DNA of 37,607 nucleotides, from positions 1-37,607 of the forward strand of contig CALEAV010000034.1 in the NCBI GenBank assembly GCA_937943575.1, read 5' to 3'. Numbering within the stretch: position 1 is the first letter of the stretch; the number at the start of each line of letters is the position of its first letter. Shown one piece after another: positions 8,059 to 17,527 of the stretch. Under the pieces are notes generated by a model that saw only the letters and a list, made by a program, of their open reading frames with translations, ran no database searches and was not told where the DNA came from. Both the position numbers and the translations under genes were made by a program. The DNA comes from an uncultured bacterium (GTDB lineage Bacteria > Desulfobacterota > Desulfobaccia > Desulfobaccales > 0-14-0-80-60-11).

Positions 8059-9462
8059 ATGTCGGACCAGCCCGTGGGGAAGCGCTACGCCCTGCTCACC
8101 GACCTCTACCAGCTCACCATGGCGGCCTGTTATTTCACCGAGGGTATGGCGGAGGAGGCCACCTTCAGCCTGTTTATCCGCAAGTACCCGGACAACCGGG
8201 GCTATTTTGTGGCCGCCGGGCTGGCCGAGGCCCTGGAATATCTGGAGAGCCTGGAGTTTGCCGAATCCGACCTGGCTTACTTGGACTCCACCGGGCTGTT
8301 TCCGCCGGATTTCCTCCATTATCTCAAGGGGGTGCGCTTCACCGGGGAGGTGTTTGCCCTCCCGGAGGGCACGGTCTTTTTCAAGGATGAGCCCATCCTG
8401 GAGGTGACTGCGCCCATCCTGGAGGCCCAGCTGGTGGAGACCTTCATCATCAATGCGGTGAGCCTCCAGACCCTCATCGCCTCCAAGGCGGCCCGCTCCA
8501 TCCACGTGGCCGCAGGGCGGCCGGTCATCGATTTTTCCCTCCGGCGCACCCAGGGGACCGACGCCGGCCTGAAGGTGGCCCGGGCCTCCTATCTGGTGGG
8601 CTTCATGGGCACCAGCAATGTGCTGGCGGGGAAGCTCTACGGCATCCCCATCTTCGGCACCATGGCCCACTCCTACATCAGCAGCTTTCCCCATGAAATC
8701 GACGCCTTCCGGGTCTTTGCCCGCACCTTTCCCGGGATCGTCACCCTGCTCATCGACACCTATGACAATCTGGCCGGGGCCCGCAAGGCCGCCCAGGTGG
8801 CCCGGGAGCTGGCGGCAAAGGGCCACCGGCTGCGCTTCGTGCGCCTGGACAGCGGCGACATCGCCGCCATCAGCAAGGAGGTGCGGGCCATCCTGGATGA
8901 GGAGGGCCTGCCGGAGGTGAAAATCCTGGCCAGCGGCGGCTTCGATGAGTTCAAGATCGCCAAGGTTCTGGAGGCGGGAGGCCAGGTGGATGCCTTCGCG
9001 GTGGGCACGAAAATGGGGGTGTCCGCCGACGCGCCGTATTTCGACATCGCCTACAAACTGGTAAAATACGGCGAGCGCCCCATCATGAAGCTCTCCACCG
9101 GCAAGGTGACCCTGGTGGACCAAAAGCAGGTGTGGCGCTTTTTTGATGCCGGCGGGCGCATGGCCCGGGATGTCATCAGCCTGCGGGAGGAGCAGGCGGC
9201 CGGGGGTGAGCCTCTGCTGCGCCGGGTGATGGCCGGGGGGCGGCGGACGGGGCCCCTCCCCAGCCTGGGGGAGAGCCGGGACTACTGCCGGGAGCAGTTG
9301 GCCCGCCTGCCGGAGGAGTTCAAGGCCATCGTCTCACCGGCCCGCTATCCGGTGGAACTGAGCCCGGGACTGGCCGCCTTGCAGGCGAAGGTGGAGGAGG
9401 AGCTGCGCCATCGGGAGATCGAAGAGGCGGCCTACCATCATCACGAATTGGGAGAATCCTGA
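8059..9462 (+). CDS. pncB: Nicotinate phosphoribosyltransferase
   Basis: Makes nicotinate mononucleotide from nicotinate, PRPP and ATP for NAD salvage. The protein starts with YALLTDLYQLTMAACYF, has FSLRRTQGTDAG near residue 165 containing the phosphoribosyl contacts, FGTMAHSYI around residue 195, LLIDTYDN near 232, RLDSGD near 263 and the ASGGFDE phosphate loop near 292. This is the PncB type found in Gram-positive bacteria and mammals. The length of 467 is normal. GGGAGG lies five bases before the ATG. It heads a run of five plus-strand genes; dedA starts directly after its stop codon, which indicates translational coupling. Confidence 0.95.
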   Translation: MSDQPVGKRYALLTDLYQLTMAACYFTEGMAEEATFSLFIRKYPDNRGYFVAAGLAEALEYLESLEFAESDLAYLDSTGLFPPDFLHYLKGVRFTGEVFALPEGTVFFKDEPILEVTAPILEAQLVETFIINAVSLQTLIASKAARSIHVAAGRPVIDFSLRRTQGTDAGLKVARASYLVGFMGTSNVLAGKLYGIPIFGTMAHSYISSFPHEIDAFRVFARTFPGIVTLLIDTYDNLAGARKAAQVARELAAKGHRLRFVRLDSGDIAAISKEVRAILDEEGLPEVKILASGGFDEFKIAKVLEAGGQVDAFAVGTKMGVSADAPYFDIAYKLVKYGERPIMKLSTGKVTLVDQKQVWRFFDAGGRMARDVISLREEQAAGGEPLLRRVMAGGRRTGPLPSLGESRDYCREQLARLPEEFKAIVSPARYPVELSPGLAALQAKVEEELRHREIEEAAYHHHELGES

Positions 9463-10074
9463 GTGGGACTCACCGAGACCCTGTGCCATTACAACACCCT
9501 CCTCATTCACAAGTGCAGCTATGTGGGGGTGTTTGTCCTGATGACCCTGGAGAGCATGATTGCGCCGGTGCCCAGCGAACTGGTGATGCCCTTTGCCGGC
9601 TTTCTCATCTATACCGGGCAGTTCGACCCCTTCTGGGTCATGGCCGCCAGCAGCCTGGGGTCCATCACCGGCTCACTCTTGTCCTACGGCATGGGCACCC
9701 TGGGGGAGCCGGTGGTGCTGCGCTACGGGCGCTATCTGCTCCTCAATCCCCACCACCTGGAGTGGACCAGGAACTTTTTCGCCCGCCACGGCGGCAAGAC
9801 CATTTTTATTTCCCGGTTCATCCCGGTGGTGCGCCATCTCATCTCCATTCCCGCCGGCACCGCCCGCATGCCGCTGACCCCCTTCATCCTTTACACCCTG
9901 GTGGGCGCCACCCTGTGGAACGGCTTCCTCACCTATGCCGGGGTGCGCCTGAAGGAGAACTGGCGGCTCATCCAGCAATACACCCACGTGGTGGACGTGC
10001 TGGTGGTGGCAGCCCTGGTGCTGGGGGCCTTGTGGTTTCTGTGGAAGCTGAAGAATTCCCGGGTGGCGGCGTAA
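9463..10074 (+). CDS. DedA family membrane protein
   Basis: An integral membrane protein of 203 residues with the DedA/VTT fold. Visible family marks are the acidic LESMIAPVPSE segment (about 30-40), a glycine-rich GSITGSLLSYGMG re-entrant segment (about 66-78) and ISRFIPVVRHLISIPAG (about 114-130) with the conserved Arg-x3-Pro-x2-Arg. The C-terminus has one more membrane helix and a basic end. Some family members act as flippases for polyprenyl-phosphate or phosphatidylethanolamine; the substrate here cannot be read from sequence. The GTG start immediately follows the pncB TGA and uses a GGGAG inside the end of pncB. Confidence 0.9.
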   Translation: MGLTETLCHYNTLLIHKCSYVGVFVLMTLESMIAPVPSELVMPFAGFLIYTGQFDPFWVMAASSLGSITGSLLSYGMGTLGEPVVLRYGRYLLLNPHHLEWTRNFFARHGGKTIFISRFIPVVRHLISIPAGTARMPLTPFILYTLVGATLWNGFLTYAGVRLKENWRLIQQYTHVVDVLVVAALVLGALWFLWKLKNSRVAA

Positions 10075-10106
10075 GCGGCCCCCGCCGCGGTGGAGGAGGG
10101 AGGGGG

Positions 10107-10874
10107 GTGGAAGAGAGGGCCGTCCCGGCGCCGGAGCCGGCCCTCATCCAGCCGGTGCGCCTCCCCGGGGAGGCCCCGGCGCCCTCCCGGGTGCTGCTTG
10201 TGTGCACCGAGCCGGATGTGAAGCTGGCCAGCTCTCTGGTGGAGGCGGACGGGGGGCCCCGGCGGCTGTGGCTGAGTCAGATGCTCCGGGGCACCTTCCA
10301 GGGCCGGGAGCTGCTGGTGGCCGGGCCGGTGCTGGGCGGGCCCCAGGCCGCCATGGTGCTGGAAAAACTCATTGCCCTGGGGGCACGGGAAGTGGTGCTC
10401 CTGGGCTGGTGCGGCTCCCTGAACCCGGGGCTCCCGGCCGGCTCGGTCCTGCTTCCCACCCTGGCCTGGCCCGGGGACGGCACCTCCCCCCATTATCTGG
10501 CCCCGGGGGAGCTCCCGGCGCCCCATGCGGCCCTGGAGGCCCGGCTCCGCGGGCAACTTGGGACTCTGGCGGCGGCAGGGGGCTTGGTCTGGCAGGCCGG
10601 GCCGGTGTGGAGCCTCGACGCCATCTATCGGGAAACGCCGTCGCTTCTCCGCCGGGCCGAGGCCGCCGGGGCCCGGGCGCTGGATATGGAACTGGCGGCG
10701 GTCCTGGCGGTGGCGGCCTTCCGGGGCATGGCCGCCGCGGGGCTTTTGGTGGTGAGCGACGAGCTTTTCGGCGGGGTCTGGCGCAACGTGAGCCGCAGCC
10801 CCGAGGTGGCCCGGGCCCGGGAGCTGGCCGCACGCCTGGCCCTGGCCGGTTTGACCTCCCTGGAGGATTCCTGA
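10107..10874 (+). CDS. Nucleoside phosphorylase family protein
   Basis: A 255-residue member of the PNP/UDP phosphorylase superfamily. The N-terminal half has the phosphate-binding GPVLGGPQAAMVLEKL and VVLLGWCGSLNPGLPAGSVLLP, matching the G-x-G-G-L segment of the fold. The C-terminal half has ALDMELAAVLAVA, with the Met-Glu that contacts ribose, and VVSDEL, with the base-binding Asp. The substrate is open: uridine, purine nucleosides, MTA/SAH or futalosine are all family options. A GTG at 10107 follows a strong GGAGGAGGGAGG. The stop TGA overlaps the next ATG by one base, so it is coupled to the DUF1786 gene. Confidence 0.8.
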   Translation: MEERAVPAPEPALIQPVRLPGEAPAPSRVLLVCTEPDVKLASSLVEADGGPRRLWLSQMLRGTFQGRELLVAGPVLGGPQAAMVLEKLIALGAREVVLLGWCGSLNPGLPAGSVLLPTLAWPGDGTSPHYLAPGELPAPHAALEARLRGQLGTLAAAGGLVWQAGPVWSLDAIYRETPSLLRRAEAAGARALDMELAAVLAVAAFRGMAAAGLLVVSDELFGGVWRNVSRSPEVARARELAARLALAGLTSLEDS

Positions 10875-11941
10875 TGCTGCAGGGGGCCCTCTTTGCCCTG
10901 GATGTGGGGGGCGGGACCCAGGACCTCTTTCTCTGGGAGCCGGGCGAGCTGGTGGAGAACGCCGTCAAGCTGGTGCTCCCCTCCCCCACCCGGATTGTGG
11001 CCCGGCGCCTGGCGGAGCTGACGGCCGCAGGCCGGGCGGTGTACCTCGCCGGCCGGCAGATGGGAGGCGGCCCCCTGACCCAGGCGGTGCGGCGCCATCT
11101 GGCCCGGGGGCTCACGGTCGCGGCCCATCCGGCCGCGGCCCTGACCCTGCACGACAACCTTTCCCGGGTGGCCCAATGGGGGGTGGAGATCACCGAGACC
11201 CCCCCGCCGGAGGCGGTCACGCTGGTCCTGGGCGATGTGGACCTGGACACCTGGCAGGAGCTCTGCCGGAGATTCGCGGTTCCCTGGCCGAAGCATTTCG
11301 CGGTGGCGGTGCAGGACCACGGCTTCAACCCGGAAGGCAGCAACCGCCGCTTCCGCTTCCAGCACTGGGAGACCTTTCTGGCCGCCGGCGGCCTTCTCAG
11401 GGATCTGGCCACCGGCGAGCCCCCGGCCTCCCTCACCCGCATGCGCACGGTGGCGGAGGTGCTGCCCGGGGTGCTCCTTATGGATACCTGCGCTGCCGGG
11501 GTCAGGGGGGCGCTGTTGGATCCGGTGGCCCAAGAGCACCTGGACGAGGGCCTGACGGTGGTCAATCTGGGCAATGCCCACACCTTTGCGGCCCTGGTCC
11601 AGGGCGAGCGCATCTTCGGCCTTTATGAGCACCACACCGGGCTGCTCTCCGCCGCCAAGCTGCTGGAGCACCTCCGGCGTTTTCAGCGGCGGGAGCTCAC
11701 CAATGAGGAGGTCTTTGAGGACGAAGGGCACGGCTGCGCCTTTGCGCCGGATTATCCGCCGGGGCGTGAGTTCACCTTCACGGTCATCACCGGGCCCCGG
11801 CGGCGGCTGCTCATGGGCTGGCGGGAAGGGGTGATGGCGGCGCCCTTCGGGGATATGATGCTCACCGGGGCCTTCGGACTGGCAGAGGCCTTCCTGGAGC
11901 GGCGGGGGCTGAGCCTGACCCGGGACGCCACCGGCGGCTGA
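10874..11941 (+). CDS. DUF1786 protein with ASKHA-type nucleotide-binding start
   Basis: 355 residues. The first strand FALDVGGGTQDLFLWEP has the glycine-rich phosphate-1 loop of the actin/hexokinase/Hsp70 fold, and VVNLGNAHTFAAL around residue 230 could be the second phosphate loop. The sequence matches what I know of DUF1786, sometimes annotated as pyruvate formate-lyase activating protein without experimental support. No radical-SAM cysteine motif is present, so that name should not be taken as function. ATG overlaps the upstream TGA, and GGAGGA lies six bases before it. The tight link to a nucleoside phosphorylase suggests a shared nucleotide-related job, which is inference. Confidence 0.75.
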   Translation: MLQGALFALDVGGGTQDLFLWEPGELVENAVKLVLPSPTRIVARRLAELTAAGRAVYLAGRQMGGGPLTQAVRRHLARGLTVAAHPAAALTLHDNLSRVAQWGVEITETPPPEAVTLVLGDVDLDTWQELCRRFAVPWPKHFAVAVQDHGFNPEGSNRRFRFQHWETFLAAGGLLRDLATGEPPASLTRMRTVAEVLPGVLLMDTCAAGVRGALLDPVAQEHLDEGLTVVNLGNAHTFAALVQGERIFGLYEHHTGLLSAAKLLEHLRRFQRRELTNEEVFEDEGHGCAFAPDYPPGREFTFTVITGPRRRLLMGWREGVMAAPFGDMMLTGAFGLAEAFLERRGLSLTRDATGG

Positions 11942-12048
11942 CGTCCGCCGGATGAAAGATCCGCTCCGGACAGAGGGGCGGCGACTTGGGGCGGAGGGGC
12001 CGCTCCTTGCCTGGAGGAACGAGATTTGGAGCCCAAGGGGGCGAGTTG

Positions 12049-12885
12049 ATGCAGGTCCGATTTTGGGGCACCCGGGGGTCCATCCCGGCCCCGGGGCCCG
12101 AGACCCTGGAGTACGGCGGCAACACCACCTGTGTGGAGGTGACCCTGGCCAGCGGCCGCCGGATCATCATTGACGCCGGCACCGGGCTGAGGCTTTTGGG
12201 AAAGACGTTGCAGGCCGCGGGGGAGCCGGTGCACTGCCACCTGCTCCTGACCCACAACCACTGGGATCATCTGCTGGGACTCCCCTTTTTCCGGCCCCTC
12301 TACCGGGAGGAGACGGAGATTCTGGTGGACGGCTGGCCCCTGGCCTTTCAGGCCATGACCCGGGTCTTCGATGATCACATGGGGGATGGCTTCTTTCCGG
12401 TGGCCTTCGATCAGCTCCAGGCCCGCATCACCTTCATCAACCGGGTGGCCCGGGGCCCCCTGGTGCTGGACGGGGTGCATATCGAGGCCCTGCCTCTCAA
12501 TCACCCCCAGGGCTGCTTGGGCTTTCGGTTCCGGGAAGACGGCCGCACCCTGGTCTTTATCACTGACAACGAACTGGGACAGAAAGGCGGACGGCCCTGG
12601 CAGGATTTTGTCCGCTTTGTGGAGGGGGCGGACCTTCTGATCCACGATGCCCAGTATCTGCCGGAGGAGATTGAGGAGCACCGGGGCTGGGGACACTCCA
12701 CCTTTGCCGAGGCGGTGCGGCTGTCCCGGGAGGCGGGGGTGCGGCGGGTTCTGCTCACCCACCACGATCCCGGCCGCAGCGACGCCCAGGTGCAGGAGCT
12801 GGTGGCCCGGGCCCGGGAGCTGACGCAGGGCGGCGCCCCCGAACTCCTGGATGCCGCCCGGGAAGGCGCCGTATATCGGGTCTGA
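12049..12885 (+). CDS. Metallo-beta-lactamase-fold hydrolase
   Basis: 278 residues. It begins VRFWGTRGSIPAPG with YGGNTTC shortly after, a start typical of the cAMP-phosphodiesterase/RNase Z-like subgroup. The metal site is complete: THNHWDH (His69, His71, Asp73, His74), an Asp in ITDNE, HDAQY near residue 200 and LTHHDP near 237-241. By subgroup it may be a phosphodiesterase, but the substrate cannot be assigned. The frame is open upstream to 11986, but the conserved start VRFWGT places translation at the ATG at 12049. It is the last gene of the pncB run, 107 bases after the DUF1786 gene. Confidence 0.82.
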   Translation: MQVRFWGTRGSIPAPGPETLEYGGNTTCVEVTLASGRRIIIDAGTGLRLLGKTLQAAGEPVHCHLLLTHNHWDHLLGLPFFRPLYREETEILVDGWPLAFQAMTRVFDDHMGDGFFPVAFDQLQARITFINRVARGPLVLDGVHIEALPLNHPQGCLGFRFREDGRTLVFITDNELGQKGGRPWQDFVRFVEGADLLIHDAQYLPEEIEEHRGWGHSTFAEAVRLSREAGVRRVLLTHHDPGRSDAQVQELVARARELTQGGAPELLDAAREGAVYRV

Positions 12886-13019
12886 GGGGCGGGGGTGCAA
12901 AATAAACTCCGTCAGAGCCCGGCCCGGCGTGAGAAGCCTGGAGGGAGATTGACGGTGGATTCAGGGAGAGGGCCCAAAGGGCGTCGGCTTCCGCTTTCAA
13001 CCCCTCTCCCCCGATTTTT

Positions 13020-13037
13020 CCGGGGTCCTGACCCCGG
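13020..13037. repeat. Perfect hairpin in the gap before the UPF0016 gene
   Basis: CCGGGGT and ACCCCGG form a seven-pair stem with the tetraloop CCTG, flanked by CCCCTC-rich sequence like the intergenic repeats. The T-run lies on the 5' side for the plus strand, so it does not read as an intrinsic terminator either way. Confidence 0.4.
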
Positions 13038-13107
13038 TCACCCCTCCAGGAGTGCAGGTGAGGGCGGTCACTGTAGTGTTTAAGGTCAGTTCTCTGCGAG
13101 TTGACTC

Positions 13108-13380
13108 ATGAAATGGCAGGTCTTCTGGCTCACCTTCGGCACGGTGTTTCTGGCGGAGATCGGGGACAAGACCCAGTTGGCCGCCCTCTCCATGACTGCG
13201 GACACCAAGGCCCCCCTGGCGGTGTTTCTGGGGGCCAGCTTCGCCCTGATTTTGGCCACCCTCCTCGGGGTGTCCGTGGGAAGCCTCCTCACCCAATACA
13301 TTCCCGAACATCTCATCAAGAAGGCGGCGGGCCTGGCCTTCATTGCCATCGGGGTGCTCATCCTGCTGGGGCGCTGGTAG
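13108..13380 (+). CDS. Half-size UPF0016/Gdt1 family cation transporter
   Basis: 90 residues with three predicted membrane helices (about 5-25, 35-58, 68-88). The first helix carries the family motif EIGDKTQ (residues 17-23), whose acidic residue binds the cation. Family members with two such repeats export manganese or calcium (MneA, Gdt1, TMEM165). This gene holds one repeat, so the protein probably works as a homodimer or with a partner encoded elsewhere; no second half lies next to it. I looked for a yybP-ykoY manganese riboswitch in the 222-base upstream gap and did not see one. Shine-Dalgarno is weak. Confidence 0.85.
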   Translation: MKWQVFWLTFGTVFLAEIGDKTQLAALSMTADTKAPLAVFLGASFALILATLLGVSVGSLLTQYIPEHLIKKAAGLAFIAIGVLILLGRW

Positions 13381-13429
13381 GGAGAGGGAGGGGGCTGTTC
13401 CCGCTGTGGGGGTGCCGGGCGGTCCGGCG

Positions 13430-13458
13430 TTTCCAGTCCGTCGGATTTCTGTTACAAT
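13430..13458 (+). promoter_or_regulatory. Probable promoter of the aroK-aroC-tyrA genes
   Basis: TTTCCA (13430-13435), a 17-base spacer and TACAAT (13453-13458), with TG one base before the -10 hexamer (an extended -10). It lies about 45 bases before the aroK ATG. Confidence 0.55.
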
Positions 13459-13505
13459 GTGGCGCAGTTAACATCCCTGCACCCTCGTGACCGGTGCCTC
13501 GTCCT

Positions 13506-14060
13506 ATGACTCTCACCTCCCCCCAGGCTTCCCGCGCCATTGTGCTCATCGGCTTCCGGGCGGCGGGGAAGACGGCGGTGGGCCGGCTGCTGGCCCAGGC
13601 TCTCGGATGGCCCCTGGTGGACCTGGATGAGGAGCTTATGCGGGAGGCGGGGCAAAGCATTGCGGAGATTGTGGCCGCCGAGGGCTGGGCGGGGTTCAGG
13701 CGCCGGGAAAAGGAGCTGGTGCGGCGCTATGCCGGCCGCCCCGGCCTGGTGCTGACCCCCGGCGGCGGGGTGGTCCTGGACCCGGAGAATGTGGCCCGGC
13801 TGAAACACCACGGGGTGCTGATCTGGCTCACGGCGCCGGCGGCGGTGATCCGGGACCGCCTGGCCCGGGATGCCGGCACCGCGGTGAGCCGCCCCGGCCT
13901 GCAGGGCGGCGATCCCCTGGCGGAGGTGGAGGCCATCCTGAGAGAGCGGGAGCCCCTCTACCGGGCCGCGGCGGACCTGATTGTGGACACCGCGACCCTG
14001 ACGCCGGAGGAAGTGGCGGCCAGGATTCTGAGGGCTCTGGGGGGGGCGGCGCTCCCCTAG
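13506..14060 (+). CDS. aroK: Shikimate kinase
   Basis: Phosphorylates shikimate at the 3-OH, the fifth step of the shikimate pathway. From the ATG at 13506 it has 184 residues. The Walker A loop is GFRAAGKT (16-23), a DLDEE element with the shikimate-binding Asp follows near residue 41, the substrate loop GWAGFRRREKEL lies near residue 60, and TPGGGVV near residue 85 is the glycine-rich shikimate-binding segment. A GTG four codons earlier (13494) is also possible; neither start has a clear Shine-Dalgarno. It begins the aromatic set aroK, aroC, tyrA, with a promoter-like sequence just upstream. Confidence 0.93.
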   Translation: MTLTSPQASRAIVLIGFRAAGKTAVGRLLAQALGWPLVDLDEELMREAGQSIAEIVAAEGWAGFRRREKELVRRYAGRPGLVLTPGGGVVLDPENVARLKHHGVLIWLTAPAAVIRDRLARDAGTAVSRPGLQGGDPLAEVEAILREREPLYRAAADLIVDTATLTPEEVAARILRALGGAALP

Positions 14061-14289
14061 ACTTGCCGGGCTGGGGGCGGCCCCTTCGGGGCGGCCGGTT
14101 TACGGGCAGATCCCCGTCGAAGTGTGGGAGCGGACCCGGCCATGAGTATCTTTCCCGGAATGGCCCGGGGACCCGGGTCTTGGCTCTGCACCGGCTTTCG
14201 GGGGAGAGATAAGGGGGGCCGGGCGAAGCCGGGAGGAGCGCCCCGGAGCCCCTCTGCACCTATCACCGGAATATGGCGACGAAAATCCC

Positions 14290-15345
14290 ATGGCGGGGAA
14301 CACCTTCGGCAGGCTGTTCCGGGTGACCACCTGGGGGGAATCCCACGGGCCGGCGGTGGGCGCGGTGATTGACGGCTGCCCCCCGGGCCTGGAGCTCTCC
14401 CCGGCGGACATCGAGGCGGAGCTGGCAAGGCGGCGTCCCGGCGTCCAGGCCCATGCCAGCGCCCGCCGGGAACCGGATACAGTGGAGATCCTCTCCGGCG
14501 TCTTTGAGGGGCGCACCACCGGCACCCCCATCAGCCTGCTCATCGCCAACCGGGATGTGCGCAGCCAGGATTACGACGAGCTGGCGGAGGTCTTCCGGCC
14601 CGGGCACGGGGATATCACCTATCTGGCCAAGTATGGCATCAGGGACCATCGGGGCGGCGGCCGGGCCTCGGCCCGGGAGACCGCGGCCCGGGTGGCCGCC
14701 GGCGCGGTGGCCAAAAAGGTGCTGGACCGGGAAGGCATCACGGTGTTGGCCTATACAGTGGAGCTGGGGGGCGTGCCCGCCGCTTTGCGGGACGAGGCCT
14801 TCATCTGGGACAATCCCTTTTTTTGCGCCGACCCGGAGGCGGTGGCCCCCATGAGCGCCCGGGTGGAGGAGGTCCGTCGTCAGGGGGATTCCCTGGGGGG
14901 CATTGTGGAGGTGCGGGTGCGGGGCTGTCCGGCGGGATTGGGGGAGCCGGTCTTTGACAAGCTGGATGCGGTGCTCGCCCAGGCGGTGATGAGCGTGGGC
15001 GCGGTGAAAGGGGTGGAAATCGGCTCCGGCTTCGCCGCCGCCCGGATGCTGGGCTCGGAGCATAACGACCCCATCCTCCCCGGGGGCCGCTTTGCCAGCA
15101 ATCATGCCGGGGGAATTTTGGCGGGCATCTCCAGCGGTCAGGAGATTGTGCTGCGGGCCGCGGTCAAGCCCATCCCCTCCATCGCCCGGGAACAGGAGAC
15201 CATTGACCGGAAAGGCCGGCCCCGGCGGCTCAAGGTCCGAGGACGGCATGACATCAGCGCCATTCCCCGCATCGTGCCGGTGCTGCTGGCCATGGTGCGC
15301 CTCACCCTGGCCGACTTTCTCCTCAGGCAGAAGGCCATCACATGA
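14290..15345 (+). CDS. aroC: Chorismate synthase
   Basis: Converts 5-enolpyruvylshikimate-3-phosphate to chorismate with reduced FMN, the last step of the shikimate pathway. At 351 residues it is full length. Family signatures are visible: [20 protein letters not shown] (about 14-33), [29 protein letters not shown] (about 103-131) and the C-terminal basic/phosphate region. The 229-base gap after aroK holds GC-rich inverted segments but no convincing leader peptide or attenuator. No clear Shine-Dalgarno precedes the ATG. Its stop overlaps the tyrA start by four bases (ATGA), so the two are translationally coupled. Confidence 0.97.
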   Translation: MAGNTFGRLFRVTTWGESHGPAVGAVIDGCPPGLELSPADIEAELARRRPGVQAHASARREPDTVEILSGVFEGRTTGTPISLLIANRDVRSQDYDELAEVFRPGHGDITYLAKYGIRDHRGGGRASARETAARVAAGAVAKKVLDREGITVLAYTVELGGVPAALRDEAFIWDNPFFCADPEAVAPMSARVEEVRRQGDSLGGIVEVRVRGCPAGLGEPVFDKLDAVLAQAVMSVGAVKGVEIGSGFAAARMLGSEHNDPILPGGRFASNHAGGILAGISSGQEIVLRAAVKPIPSIAREQETIDRKGRPRRLKVRGRHDISAIPRIVPVLLAMVRLTLADFLLRQKAIT

Positions 15346-16100
15346 CCCCCACCATCGCCCTCATCGGCGGCGCCGGCCAGATGGGCCGCTGGCTGGAGCG
15401 CTTCTTCAGCGCCCGAGGCTTCCCGGTGCTCATCTCTGACGTGGATACTGGCCTCAGTGCCCCGGAGGCCGCGGCCCGGGCCGAGGTGGTCATCCTGTGC
15501 GTGCCCATTCCGGCGGTGGCTCAGGTGGCCCGGGAGGTGGGGCCGCACCTTAAGCCCGAGGCCGTGCTCATGGACATCGCCTCGGTGAAGCAGCGCCCTC
15601 TCACGGCCATGCTGGAGGCCTTCCCCGGGGAGGTGGTGGGCACCCACCCCCTGTTTGGCCCCGGGGAGCCGGACATCCGGGGGCTCACCGTGGTCCTGTG
15701 CCCCGGCCGGGGGGAGCGCTGGCTCCGCTGGTTCAAGGAGCTCCTGGAGGAGGCGGGCGCCCGGGTGCGCATCACCAGCGCCCGGGAGCACGACCGCCTC
15801 ATGAGCGTGGTGCAGGGGCTGGCCCACTTCATCCTCATTGCCCTGGGGGCCACCCTGCGGCAGATGGGGGTGACGGAAGAAGACGTGGCGGATTTTGCCA
15901 CCCCCACCTTCGGGACGCTTTTGGGCCTCACCCGCAAGCTCCTGAGCCAGGACGCCAAGCTGTACGCCTGCATCCAGGTGCAGAATCCGGCCAACCGCCT
16001 GGCCCTGAGGGCCTTCAACGAAGCGGTGGAGGATATTCTCTATTACATTCAGCGCCAGGATGTGGCCGGGCTGGTGCGGCTGCTGGAGGAGATCAAATAG
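15342..16100 (+). CDS. tyrA: Prephenate dehydrogenase (TyrA family)
   Basis: Oxidatively decarboxylates prephenate to 4-hydroxyphenylpyruvate for tyrosine, or arogenate to tyrosine. 252 residues. The Rossmann loop reads GGAGQMGRW (residues 8-16), the nucleotide-binding domain runs to about residue 145 with MDIASVK and THPLFGPG (the substrate-site histidine), and a helical dimerisation domain follows. There is no chorismate mutase or ACT domain, so it is a short, monofunctional form; feedback control by an ACT domain is absent. It overlaps aroC by four bases, completing chorismate to tyrosine in one unit. Confidence 0.9.
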   Translation: MTPTIALIGGAGQMGRWLERFFSARGFPVLISDVDTGLSAPEAAARAEVVILCVPIPAVAQVAREVGPHLKPEAVLMDIASVKQRPLTAMLEAFPGEVVGTHPLFGPGEPDIRGLTVVLCPGRGERWLRWFKELLEEAGARVRITSAREHDRLMSVVQGLAHFILIALGATLRQMGVTEEDVADFATPTFGTLLGLTRKLLSQDAKLYACIQVQNPANRLALRAFNEAVEDILYYIQRQDVAGLVRLLEEIK

Positions 16101-16242
16101 GCCGGCCTGCCCGAAAGGGGTTTATGAGATGGAGGGAAATCAATCGGGGGAAAGGGCGGAGGCCGCCTGCCCCCGGCTCCCCTGGGAATGAGGAAACCTT
16201 CCCGGGGCGGGCGATGACCTTTATCCCTGACAGGAGAACACC

Positions 16243-17526
16243 ATGCTGGACCTGCGCTTTGTCCGGGAGCATCCGGAGCTGGTGGAACAGGCGCTGCGAC
16301 ACCGGGGCCTGGACCTTTCCCTGAGCGAATTCCTGGAGAAGGACGCCGCCCGGCGGGCCGCCCTGACGGAGCTGGAAGGCCTGCGCCACGAGCGCAACAC
16401 CCTCTCGGAGCAGGTGGGCCGCCTGAAGAAAGCCGGCCAGCATGGAGAGGCTGAAGAGATCATCCGCCGGGTGAAAGAGATCAACCGCCACCTCAAGGAA
16501 TTGGAGGAGAGGGTGGAGGCTTTCGAGCCCTGGGTGCGGGAGTTTCTCCTGGGTCTCCCCAATCTGCCCCATGAGTCGGTGCCTTTGGGCGCCTCCGCCG
16601 AGGACAACCCGGTGCGCCACACCTGGGGGGAGCCGCCCCACTTTGATTTTGAACCCCGGCCCCATTGGGACATCGGCGAGGCCCTGGGGATCCTGGACTT
16701 CGAGCGGGCCGCCAAGATCACCGGGGCCCGCTTCGCCCTGCTGAAGGGCGCCGGCGCCTTGATGGAGCGGGCCCTCATCAACTTCATGCTGGACCTGCAC
16801 ACCCGCCGCCACGGCTACACTGAGGTCTGGCCGCCCTTCATGACCAACCGGGCCGCCATGATCGGCACCGGACAGCTCCCCAAATTTGAGGCCGACCTCT
16901 TCAAGCTGGAAGGCTGGGATTATTTCCTGGTGCCCACCGCCGAGGTGCCGGTGACCAACATCCACCGGGAGGAGATTCTCAGGGCCGAGGATCTGCCGCT
17001 GCGCTACACCGCCTACACCCCCTGCTTCCGCTCCGAGGCGGGCTCCTACGGCAAGGATGTCCGGGGGCTCATCCGCCAGCACCAGTTCGACAAGGTGGAG
17101 CTGGTGAAATTCTCCCTGCCCGAGACCTCCTTTGAGGAGCTGGAGAGCCTTTTGGCCGACGCCGAGGAGGTGCTGCAGGAGCTGGGGCTGCACTACCGGG
17201 TGGTGGAGCTGTGTACCGGGGACCTGGGTTTTGCCGCAGCCAAAACCTACGACATCGAGGTCTGGCTGCCGGGCCAGGGGCTGTATCGGGAGATCTCTTC
17301 CTGCAGCAACTTCACCGATTACCAGGCCCGGCGGGCCGGCATCCGCTTCCGGCGCCCCGGGGGACATGGCACTGAGCTGGTGCACACCTTAAACGGCTCC
17401 GCTCTGGCCGTGGGCCGCACCATGGTGGCCATCCTGGAGAACTGCCAGCAGGCGGACGGCAGCGTGGTGATTCCGGAGAAACTCAGACCCTATATGGGCG
17501 GGATGGAACGGATCAGCCCTGCGTGA
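16243..17526 (+). CDS. serS: Seryl-tRNA synthetase
   Basis: Charges tRNA-Ser, and tRNA-Sec where present, with serine. 427 residues, class II. The N-terminal coiled-coil arm (about 28-100, rich in Glu/Lys/Arg) is the tRNA-binding arm. The core has motif 2 [21 protein letters not shown] and motif 3 with [18 protein letters not shown] near the C-terminus; TAEVP near residue 232 binds the serine substrate. AGGAGA lies shortly before the ATG. It follows tyrA at 142 bases with no terminator between. Because SerS makes the precursor for selenocysteinyl-tRNA, it is relevant to the candidate selenoprotein at 25.9-28.5 kb, though it is an essential gene in any case. Confidence 0.98.
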   Translation: MLDLRFVREHPELVEQALRHRGLDLSLSEFLEKDAARRAALTELEGLRHERNTLSEQVGRLKKAGQHGEAEEIIRRVKEINRHLKELEERVEAFEPWVREFLLGLPNLPHESVPLGASAEDNPVRHTWGEPPHFDFEPRPHWDIGEALGILDFERAAKITGARFALLKGAGALMERALINFMLDLHTRRHGYTEVWPPFMTNRAAMIGTGQLPKFEADLFKLEGWDYFLVPTAEVPVTNIHREEILRAEDLPLRYTAYTPCFRSEAGSYGKDVRGLIRQHQFDKVELVKFSLPETSFEELESLLADAEEVLQELGLHYRVVELCTGDLGFAAAKTYDIEVWLPGQGLYREISSCSNFTDYQARRAGIRFRRPGGHGTELVHTLNGSALAVGRTMVAILENCQQADGSVVIPEKLRPYMGGMERISPA

Positions 17527-17527
17527 A

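Noticed and set aside
9483-10106. N-terminal extension of the nucleoside phosphorylase
   Set aside because: The open frame overlaps dedA and is low-complexity shadow; GTG 10107 has the strong ribosome-binding site.
12886-13107. yybP-ykoY manganese riboswitch before the UPF0016 gene
   Set aside because: I could not find the conserved core sequences, only a GC-rich hairpin.
14061-14289. Leader peptide or attenuator before aroC
   Set aside because: Short frames here lack runs of aromatic codons and the hairpins have no T-tract.
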